A stretch of 36,944 nt of DNA, from assembly GCA_015489595.1 (NCBI GenBank), contig WFZK01000026.1:1-36944 (forward strand), written 5' to 3'. The stretch comes from Candidatus Dojkabacteria bacterium. GTDB taxonomy: Bacteria; Patescibacteriota; Dojkabacteria; GCA-002793355. Positions 25,706 through 33,646 of this stretch are shown piece by piece; positions within the stretch are counted from its first letter, which is position 1, and every line of letters begins with the position of its first letter. The notes under the pieces were generated by a model, which did no database searches, was not told the origin of the DNA, and worked only from the letters and a program-made list of their open reading frames with translations. Both the position numbers and the translations under genes were made by a program.

Positions 25706-28465
25706 ATGGTTAACCCCTCCCCAAAAATCAGACGTATCAAAAAAAGAGACGGTAGGATCGTCAAATACGATATTAAAAAAATAGCCACTGCCATCTTCAA
25801 AGCCCTTATGGCATCAAACAACAAAACGGAGGAGCAAAACCAAAAACTAGCAAACAAACTCGCTAAGGCGGTAGAGAAAAAGCTTATACAAATATTTGGT
25901 GAAAGCAATCGAATACCAGGTGTAGAAGATATTCAAGACCTCGTGGAAGCCACGTTGTTAGAGAACAAAGAATTCCAAGCCGTACAGAATTACATAGAAT
26001 ACAGGCAAAATCGTAGGGCTATTCGAGAAGAGAAAAAACAGATTCTAAACCGCGACTCCTTAACACCTATAGAGAAAAGATTCAGCCTTAGTGCAATCAG
26101 GGTATTGGCTTCAAGATACCTGGTTAAGAATAAAGAGGGCAAAATTATAGAGCCTCTTCATCACCTCTTTGAACGCGTGGCGGTTACAGCGGCCCTTCCT
26201 GAAATCCTGTACGACACTAAGGTTATGAAAAAACCGCCTAAGATTCAACCACCCCCTTATAAACCTAAACTCTGCGTCTATGAAGATATAGAGTACGTTA
26301 AAGACCCTGAGGTAAAAAAATTCCTCTCGCAGATCTCTGAAAAACTTCTAATAGTACCGGAAAAAATTCAAGACCTTCATAGTGGCTTTAAAATAGGCAA
26401 ATATCACTTACTATACGGCCACCTACAGAGATTAGCTGTTTTATACGACGAATTGAAGCATACTACTAAAGCTATTAAAGTATCATTTACGAAATTGCTC
26501 GACCTTATAAGCTCTGGGTACTTTGACAAACTCACCCCCCTTATCTCACGATTCTACGACATCATGGCAAACCAAGAGTTTATGCCTAATTCCCCTACTC
26601 TAATGAATGCAGGTCTTAGGCTAGGACAGCTTTCAGCTTGCTTCGTTGTGGATATAGAAGACGACATAAAAAGCATCCTCACCACAAACATGTACATAGG
26701 CACCATATTCAAATCAGGAGGGGGTGTCGGGGCTAACTACTCCAAACTACGCCCCAAAGGGGCTCTGGTAAAAAGCACAGGCGGCCAAGCTTCGGGACCT
26801 ATTAGCTTCATGGAAATAGTGAATACTACTACACAAGTTATAAAACAAGGAGGGAAAAGACGCGGAGCAAATATGGGTATACTTAACGTAAACCACCCCG
26901 ATATCGAAGAATTTATCACTGTCAAAGAAGACTTAAGTAAGCTCACCAATTTTAACTTATCGGTGGGTTTTCTAGGCGACTTTTGGGAGTATTTAATTAA
27001 AAAAGAAAAGTACCCTTTATCACACCCCAATGCCCCTGAAATTCGTAAAGAGGTAGACCCAGATCTTATTATTGATACCATAGCCTTCAGTGCCTGGAGG
27101 TCAGCAGAACCAGGGGTCCTCTTCTTCGATAACATAAACAAGCATAATATCCTAAAAGAGGTGAAAGGGGAGATACGTGCAACGAATCCTTGCGGTGAAC
27201 AACCCCTATATCCCTACGAATCTTGTAACTTGGGGTCTATCAATCTCGCAGCATTTGTAAAAGACGGAGAGTTTGACTTTCCAAACTATAGACGTGTAAT
27301 CAAAATCGCTGTTCATTTTATGGACAACATCTCCTCTATTAACCGCTACCCCATGCAGAGTATCAGGTATAACACACTATTGTCGAGGAAAATAGGTCTT
27401 GGCATTATGGGCCTGGCTAACCTTTTCTTTAAGCTTATGATCCCGTACAACAGTAAAGAAGCTTTTGAGTTAATGGACAGATTAGCAGAAGAGCTTGCCT
27501 TCTGTAGCATGAAAAAAAGTGTGGAGCTCGCCAAAGAAAAGGGAGCTTTTCCTCTCTTTGAAAAGAGTGGCTACGTGAAAGGTAAACTACCCCTGGCAGG
27601 AGTTTACACCCATCCTAAACCCAGAAAACCCTGGAAGAAACTCATCGATGAAATTCAAAAGTACGGAATAAGAAACAGCTACACAACAACCCTAGCTCCA
27701 ACTGGATCAATTAGCATGATAGCAGATACCTCAAGTGGGCTAGAGCCCGAATTTGCCCTGGTGTATAAAAAGGTGGTACCTGTAGGAGAATTTTATGTGG
27801 TAAATCCGGTTTTCGAAAAATACCTAGAGTGTAACAAGCGATATCCTAAGCAGCTAAAAGAGAAGGTGGCAGATAACTTTGGAAGCATCCAGACTCTACC
27901 GGATGATTTCACAGAGGAAGAAAGAAAAGTATTCGTCACCAGTGCAGACATTCATTGGCTAGACCATATAGTTGCCCAATCTGTCTGGCAAGTATGGAAC
28001 AGCTCAAGTATCTCGAAGACTATAAACATGGCGGAAGATGTAACTCCGACGGATGTTAAACACTCTTATCTGCTAGGCCATGAACTTGGACTGAAAGGCC
28101 TTACCGTATATAGAGAGGGTTCAAGAGAAAGTACCATTCAGAAATTTGGAAAAAGTCAGAAATTCACCCCAGTGCCTTCGCTTTATGCTCAAGAAAAACT
28201 AGAAGCAGTAATTAATACGTCGGAACTCTACAACAGACGATCTGACCTAAGAGAAGAGCTAATAAGCATTTTACATGCAAGTGCAAAGAATGCCCCAAAC
28301 CAGATAGCGCTTCTCAAAAGCAAAAATGATAAGACAGAGAGCCAAAATAGCAATCCTAAAGAAGAGCAGCTAGAGAGATGCCCAGTATGCGGAGGCAAAA
28401 TAGTACATGAAGCTGGGTGTGAAAAGTGCATTGAGTGTGGCTGGAGCGCATGCCCGGTAAGTTAG
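25706..28465 (+). CDS. nrdJ: Class II (adenosylcobalamin-dependent) ribonucleotide reductase with ATP-cone and C-terminal zinc ribbon
   Basis: ATP-cone IRRIKKRDGRIVKYDIKKIA; NSPTLMNAG, GGGVGANYSKLRP, NPCGEQPLYPYESCNLGSINL, APTGSISMIADTSSGLEPEFA; CPVCGGKIVHEAGCEKCIECGWSACPVS. Confidence 0.93.
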   Translation: MVNPSPKIRRIKKRDGRIVKYDIKKIATAIFKALMASNNKTEEQNQKLANKLAKAVEKKLIQIFGESNRIPGVEDIQDLVEATLLENKEFQAVQNYIEYRQNRRAIREEKKQILNRDSLTPIEKRFSLSAIRVLASRYLVKNKEGKIIEPLHHLFERVAVTAALPEILYDTKVMKKPPKIQPPPYKPKLCVYEDIEYVKDPEVKKFLSQISEKLLIVPEKIQDLHSGFKIGKYHLLYGHLQRLAVLYDELKHTTKAIKVSFTKLLDLISSGYFDKLTPLISRFYDIMANQEFMPNSPTLMNAGLRLGQLSACFVVDIEDDIKSILTTNMYIGTIFKSGGGVGANYSKLRPKGALVKSTGGQASGPISFMEIVNTTTQVIKQGGKRRGANMGILNVNHPDIEEFITVKEDLSKLTNFNLSVGFLGDFWEYLIKKEKYPLSHPNAPEIRKEVDPDLIIDTIAFSAWRSAEPGVLFFDNINKHNILKEVKGEIRATNPCGEQPLYPYESCNLGSINLAAFVKDGEFDFPNYRRVIKIAVHFMDNISSINRYPMQSIRYNTLLSRKIGLGIMGLANLFFKLMIPYNSKEAFELMDRLAEELAFCSMKKSVELAKEKGAFPLFEKSGYVKGKLPLAGVYTHPKPRKPWKKLIDEIQKYGIRNSYTTTLAPTGSISMIADTSSGLEPEFALVYKKVVPVGEFYVVNPVFEKYLECNKRYPKQLKEKVADNFGSIQTLPDDFTEEERKVFVTSADIHWLDHIVAQSVWQVWNSSSISKTINMAEDVTPTDVKHSYLLGHELGLKGLTVYREGSRESTIQKFGKSQKFTPVPSLYAQEKLEAVINTSELYNRRSDLREELISILHASAKNAPNQIALLKSKNDKTESQNSNPKEEQLERCPVCGGKIVHEAGCEKCIECGWSACPVS

Positions 28466-28586
28466 AATGAAAGTGGTATTTACACCAAGATATTCTTCTT
28501 CGACTGCCCCAGGCTGAGCTGATCTTTAGAACAACCTTAATAAGAAGATTTAATGCGACGATTTAGATATCGAGAGGGGAACTGCC

Positions 28587-29528
28587 TTAAAATCGAGCAG
28601 CCGAGGTCTCTCTGAGCTTCTATGGCCTAGATTTTGCCTGATTTGTAATCGGCATGTCAAAAGATCAAAAGCCTTAGACCCCTCCCCTGACTGGCTCTGC
28701 TCTAGGTGTGCCAACAACTTTAGATTCATCCCAGAGACTAGCCTGCTTTACGAAACAATCCCCACATGCTCTATGTTTAACTACAGGTCAAGTGTTGGGA
28801 AGCTCCTTAAAATGTATAAGTACAAAAATCTCACGGTCCTTAAAGAAGATCTTAAAAAATACCTTGAATACTACGTAGAAATAGATCCATTCAACTTTCT
28901 CAAAAACCTCTTTGCAAGCTCCTTATCGCTCATAGTCCCTATGGCTTCGACTCCTAAGACTCTTCTACAACGAGGCTTCTGGCCTACACTTAGACTCGCA
29001 ACTATACTTGCCAAAATATTAGCCGAAAAAGGTCATTTAGTTACGGTTACTCCACTGCTTAAAAAGGGGAGCGGAGTGGGGCGGCAAGCGAAGCTTGCCG
29101 CCCCCTTCCGCTCAATTGCCCCAAAATTTAGCTTCTACATAGACTACCGCACAGCAACGCATAGCATATCTAAAATCAGCATAGCTTTCTTAAACAACTC
29201 CGTAAGAGAAAAGACCTCTCAACCCTTGCGAAAAAGCGAAACCGTAAGGAAAGAAACCTCTCAATCATCCTTGCGAGAGGAAGGTCAAGGAAATTCTCTA
29301 CGTCAAGCACCCCCAACACCCTCCGTTTCTACTTTGCCTCTGAGGTATTTAAACGATCCGAGAATGTCTTTACGCATAGTTTTATTTGACGACGTAATAA
29401 GTACAGGAGCAACCCTTTACTACGCACATCAGACCCTTAACGCATTTTGCGCTCTCCTTAAAATCAGATGCCAGATTTCAGCTATAACTCTCCTTAAAAA
29501 TCCCAAATATACTCCACCAACAACTTAG
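28587..29528 (+). CDS. ComF-family phosphoribosyltransferase with N-terminal zinc finger; start codon unresolved
   Basis: Frame upstream of the 28773 ATG is open to 28554 and encodes LLWPRFCLICNRHVKRSKALDPSPDWLCSRCANNF (CxxC...CxxC); C-terminal PRPP loop IVLFDDVISTGAT. Confidence 0.75.
   Translation, partial: LKSSSRGLSELLWPRFCLICNRHVKRSKALDPSPDWLCSRCANNFRFIPETSLLYETIPTCSMFNYRSSVGKLLKMYKYKNLTVLKEDLKKYLEYYVEIDPFNFLKNLFASSLSLIVPMASTPKTLLQRGFWPTLRLATILAKILAEKGHLVTVTPLLKKGSGVGRQAKLAAPFRSIAPKFSFYIDYRTATHSISKISIAFLNNSVREKTSQPLRKSETVRKETSQSSLREEGQGNSLRQAPPTPSVSTLPLRYLNDPRMSLRIVLFDDVISTGATLYYAHQTLNAFCALLKIRCQISAITLLKNPKYTPPTT
29069..29113. repeat. GC-rich palindrome inside the comF coding region
   Basis: gagcggagtggggcggcaagc (29069-29089) gaa gcttgccgcccccttccgctc (29093-29113); 21-nt arms with 2 mismatches. 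Confidence 0.85.
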
Positions 29529-29782
29529 GAAAGCAGGAGATAAATTCGGTTTGTCCTAGGATCAACGATTAATCGGTTTTAACCCCGTCTCACCCCTGTG
29601 TTTCACAACCCCCTTCGCTAGCCACATACATCTCCACAGCTACCTAATCAGGTGGAACCTGAAGTAGAAGATAATGCGCTTTATGAACATAGGTTATACA
29701 TAATTCTTGATATTTGCGTATCTGTCTTATACACATCAACGCAAATTCGTTTATTAACCCTTGACGCTTTTAGCAAAATGCC

Positions 29783-31570
29783 CTACCTCTTTAAATCTCT
29801 GATCATCTTCACAAGGCTCGCAATCTTGTTAGAAAGATCCTCCACCTTTTTGGCTTCCCCCCTAAGCTCTGCCTCTGTCAATGCCTGGTTTAATTCTCGC
29901 AGCTTTGCAGACAAACACTGAAGCTTAAGCCTCTTTACAACCTTCAAAAACTCCTCCCTGGCAGAAGCTAGATCGTTTTCCTTCGCTACCCCAGACTTTA
30001 AGATAAGCGACAATGTTGCAGGATTAAGCTTTAATGGCTCTATCACATTTAGCTTAAACTCATCAGCCAACTTGCCTTCTAAAAGCTCATTTAGCTTAAT
30101 AGGATCAGAAACCTTAAGCCGCTCAGCCACCTCTTTTACAAAGGCAGATATAGTCGTAAAAAACTCAAGATACGGGCCTTTAAGGCAAGACACAATGACC
30201 TTATCATTTGCGATCGGAAGCCCAAGCCCCGGAAAATTCAAAAGCAACTGTACAAAATAATCCTTAAGCGGAACACTCTCGGATTCTTTATCTAAAGATA
30301 CTTTAGGGCTTGTAGCCTGATCCAGATAGCCTTTTAGTGCCTCCAGAGAGATATCAAAAGCTTCAGCGAACCTTTTAAGTATTACCTCTTGCTTTATATC
30401 CGGGGCATTCTTAACCACTTCCAGGATCTTCTTTAAAGAGCGCTCAAAGTCCTGATACTGGCTGTTCTCTAACTCATTTTTCAAAATAGCTATCGCATAT
30501 TCAACAAAGTCTACAGGCTCATACTCAACTATCTTTTTACCTAACTTCTCAATAGCCTCATCTAGATCCTTAGCCCCTCCTGGAACTTTAAAAACATAGA
30601 CATTAAAACCCTGCGAGAACGCTAAAGATGCAGCCCTTAACAATGCCTTTTGCCCTGCTTGGTCCGCATCAAAGGCCAGCACCACATTCTCTGCGTACCT
30701 TTTAAGCACCATAAACTGAGTCTCAGTAACCCCTGTACCAAGGGGAGCAACAATGTTATCGAGACCTACCCGCGAAGCTGAGATCACATCCATCTGACCT
30801 TCAACCAACCAAACTTGATTCTTAGACGCTATTGCGTTTTTAGCCTGATATAGGCCGTAGAGCAAAAACCTCTTTTTAAAAAGGGCAGAGTCCGGGGAAT
30901 TTAAATATTTGGCGCGAATATCATCTTTGTCGATGACCCTCCCACTAAACCCTACTATATTCCCGCTCGCATCAAATATCGGAAACATCAGTCTATCAAA
31001 GAACCTGTCTCGTCCTCTCTCGTTCACAAGCCCTGCAAGCTTTAAATCCTCATCGCTAAACCCTAACCTCTTCGCCAGCTTTTGGGTAAAATATCGATCG
31101 CGAGGTGCATAGCCTAGCAAAAACTTGTCTATCAGCAAACCGGTAAGGCCACGTTTCTTTGCGTATGCTCGCGCTTTTTGACCAACGCTGTGAGATGTCA
31201 GTAGCTTATGATAAGCTAAAGCGATCTTTTTTAGTAGTTCTTTGGCTTTTTTAAGCTTAGAATAATCTTTATCTGTCTTTAAGGATTCTAGGGTGACTCC
31301 AGCTTCTTTGGCTAAACGCTCCAACGCATCGTAGAAAGTTATATGTTCAATCTCTTGCAGGAAGGTTATAACATCGCCGGCTTTCCCACACCCAAAACAC
31401 TTAAAGATCCCTAGCTGCGGATTTACAAAAAAAGACGGAGTCTTTTCATTATGAAAAGGACAAAGCCCAGCCCAGTTTTTACCAACTCTTTTAAGCTTAA
31501 CGTACCTACCAATGACGTCGACTATATCTATACGCGCTTTAATCTGGTTGATCTGTTCTTTTGTGGCCAC
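29783..31570 (-). CDS. dnaG: DNA primase
   Basis: CHC2 zinc motif CPFHNEKTPSFFVNPQLGIFKCFGCGKAGD; TOPRIM VWLVEGQMDVISASR, LAFDADQAGQKA; GTG start with TGCTATAAT 6 nt upstream. Confidence 0.96.
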   Translation of the reverse strand: MATKEQINQIKARIDIVDVIGRYVKLKRVGKNWAGLCPFHNEKTPSFFVNPQLGIFKCFGCGKAGDVITFLQEIEHITFYDALERLAKEAGVTLESLKTDKDYSKLKKAKELLKKIALAYHKLLTSHSVGQKARAYAKKRGLTGLLIDKFLLGYAPRDRYFTQKLAKRLGFSDEDLKLAGLVNERGRDRFFDRLMFPIFDASGNIVGFSGRVIDKDDIRAKYLNSPDSALFKKRFLLYGLYQAKNAIASKNQVWLVEGQMDVISASRVGLDNIVAPLGTGVTETQFMVLKRYAENVVLAFDADQAGQKALLRAASLAFSQGFNVYVFKVPGGAKDLDEAIEKLGKKIVEYEPVDFVEYAIAILKNELENSQYQDFERSLKKILEVVKNAPDIKQEVILKRFAEAFDISLEALKGYLDQATSPKVSLDKESESVPLKDYFVQLLLNFPGLGLPIANDKVIVSCLKGPYLEFFTTISAFVKEVAERLKVSDPIKLNELLEGKLADEFKLNVIEPLKLNPATLSLILKSGVAKENDLASAREEFLKVVKRLKLQCLSAKLRELNQALTEAELRGEAKKVEDLSNKIASLVKMIRDLKR

Positions 31571-31585
31571 TGAGGTATTATAGCA

Positions 31586-31624
31586 GGGGCGTGGGGCAAA
31601 AAGTCGATTTTTGCCCCACGCCCC
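31586..31624. repeat. GC-rich palindrome immediately 5' of the dnaG -10 box
   Basis: ggggcgtggggcaaaaa (31586-31602) gtcga tttttgccccacgcccc (31608-31624). Confidence 0.9.
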
Positions 31625-31683
31625 AATAGACCTTACTTCTCAACCAAATAAAGATTATCATGGCTGGCAAACGAAGAACCTCC

Positions 31684-32388
31684 CTACCCCATCCTCACAA
31701 TCCTTACAAAATTCCCGCCGCCCATCTTGGTATAGTAATGCGTAGGGACAAGACCAAACCGCGAGGGCTCGTATCTCCCAGTTTCTATCTTCAGACCGCT
31801 GTTTTGTTGGGCTAAAGAAAGCGCTGAGGCGTTAATCTCAGTGAAATACTCCTTATGATCTGTGGCAATTAAGATATCTCCTCCTAGCTTAAGAAGTAGC
31901 GTAGCGCGAGAAAGCCAAAGGCTTCTCAAAACCCTTCTTTTAGCATGCCTAGCTTTAGGCCAAGGATCTGGAAACATCACAATTATTCGAGAAACAAATA
32001 AGGGTCTAAACAGCCAAAATATCTTCTCATAACCGTTATCCTTAAACACAAAAGCATTAGGCCGATTTTTCACCTTGTTTAGTGTCTTTTTAAAATATCG
32101 AGACCTCACCTCAAAACCTATCACAAGATTCTTTGAGTCCCGCGAAAGATACTCAACTATCTCTCCATGGCCAGAGCCGATATCTACCATGACAGAAGAA
32201 AACTTATGCGGCACAACAGCTCCCCAACGTGGATACGCAACCGAGACTCCGAATTTTTTAGAATAAAGGCACTTGCGAGAATACCCGAACACACCACACC
32301 ACCGAGCCTTAAAATAAGCCGCCAGAAAATTTATTTTTGCCCTAACATAAGAGCTTAGAAGATAACTGTACTTTTTAAGAAACCTCAT
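31684..32388 (-). CDS. trmB: tRNA (guanine-N7)-methyltransferase
   Basis: MVDIGSGHGEIVEYLS, IGFEVRSRYFKKTLNKV, IIVMFPDPWPKARHAKRRV. Confidence 0.88.
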   Translation of the reverse strand: MRFLKKYSYLLSSYVRAKINFLAAYFKARWCGVFGYSRKCLYSKKFGVSVAYPRWGAVVPHKFSSVMVDIGSGHGEIVEYLSRDSKNLVIGFEVRSRYFKKTLNKVKNRPNAFVFKDNGYEKIFWLFRPLFVSRIIVMFPDPWPKARHAKRRVLRSLWLSRATLLLKLGGDILIATDHKEYFTEINASALSLAQQNSGLKIETGRYEPSRFGLVPTHYYTKMGGGNFVRIVRMG

Positions 32389-33218
32389 TTGATATCAAAA
32401 AACTCTAAAACATTAGCGAAAGCCGAAGATATCACCTGATTTAGTGACACTTTGCGCTTTTTAGCAATAAACCTAGCAACATAGACAACCCCTAGAGGCA
32501 TATTCTCATTAGGAACAATCAGAAGCTCCCGAGGCATGTTTGAGGGTATAAGATACGGAGAATCAGTCTCTAAAAATATCCTATCGAGCGGCACATTTAG
32601 AATCACATCAATTAGATGCTTAGCCGATGTATAAGTAACTATCCCGTTTATGCCAATGAATCCTCCGATATCTAAAATCTTTTTGGCCAAATCAAGTGTC
32701 CCGACAAAGCTATGAAAATAAACCTTTACCGGAAAACTCTTAGCTACATCAATCGCTGTCTTTACAAGACTCTCATAATCGCCTTTGCCTCTTATGTGTA
32801 AAACCACCGATAAACCCCGTGCGCTTGCGAACTCAAATGAATAATCAAGGATCTGCTTCTGTAGCTTAAAAAGTTGAAGATCTGAGTCGTAATACGTATC
32901 TAGCCCTACCTCTCCCACGGCTTTTACTGAAACTTCGTCTGTGACTATTGTCTCAAATAGTGCTTTTGTTGCATTTATGCTAGAAAACTTCACCAGCGCT
33001 GGGTGAATCCCAACCACTGGAGCTGTATATAAACCTAAAGAATGGCTAAGTTCAATAACCTTTTTAAAAGCCACAATCTTTTTAAAATCCGAGAGCACAT
33101 TAACCAAAAGCCTGCCTCCGGCTCTGTGGAAAGCCTCAAGGACCTTCGAAGGTTTTGTGCAAAGATGCACATGGGCGTGGGCGTCATACAAAAAGCTCTT
33201 GTTAGTGCTTCGGTTCAT
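32385..33218 (-). CDS. TatD-family deoxyribonuclease/hydrolase
   Basis: YDAHAHVHLC, GIHPALV, AVGEVGLDTYYDSDLQLFKLQKQILDYSFEFA, FHSFVG, FLETDSPYLIPS. Confidence 0.92.
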   Translation of the reverse strand: MNRSTNKSFLYDAHAHVHLCTKPSKVLEAFHRAGGRLLVNVLSDFKKIVAFKKVIELSHSLGLYTAPVVGIHPALVKFSSINATKALFETIVTDEVSVKAVGEVGLDTYYDSDLQLFKLQKQILDYSFEFASARGLSVVLHIRGKGDYESLVKTAIDVAKSFPVKVYFHSFVGTLDLAKKILDIGGFIGINGIVTYTSAKHLIDVILNVPLDRIFLETDSPYLIPSNMPRELLIVPNENMPLGVVYVARFIAKKRKVSLNQVISSAFANVLEFFDIK

Positions 33219-33645
33219 ACTCTAAAACTGAAACCACGTGAGAATTTAAGGTGTAGATAAGAAAGGTTTTGTGGGTGACATTAAGATTAAGATCGGTGAA
33301 AGTAAAGCTATTTTTTCGGGGCCTTATACGGGCTGGTGTGGATTGCTGGATGTCTAAAGGCATAAAAATTTTGTCAGCTTTGCGAAAATCCTCAAGTGCT
33401 ACAGCATCTAATACAATAACACCACCATCAGCTATCTTCGTAGCATAATAGGGAAGACGCGATAAAACTTCGGACACATAGCCCTCTGATTGCAAGAGGG
33501 CTTTAGCTTCGACTGATGCCTCTGCCCACTGGCGTAAGGTATACCCATGAGGATTCGGATACAACAGACGGTAAAGCACTACCCAAAGCACAACTATTAG
33601 CAACGGAGCAAACGCTGCTGTATATTGCCTTAAAAACCTCTGCAT
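33202..33645 (-). CDS. Hypothetical single-TM protein
   Basis: 147 aa, N-terminal TM FAPLLIVVLWVVLYRLL; abuts ftsK and overlaps tatD. Confidence 0.7.
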   Translation of the reverse strand: MQRFLRQYTAAFAPLLIVVLWVVLYRLLYPNPHGYTLRQWAEASVEAKALLQSEGYVSEVLSRLPYYATKIADGGVIVLDAVALEDFRKADKIFMPLDIQQSTPARIRPRKNSFTFTDLNLNVTHKTFLIYTLNSHVVSVLEYEPKH

Positions 33646-33646
33646 A

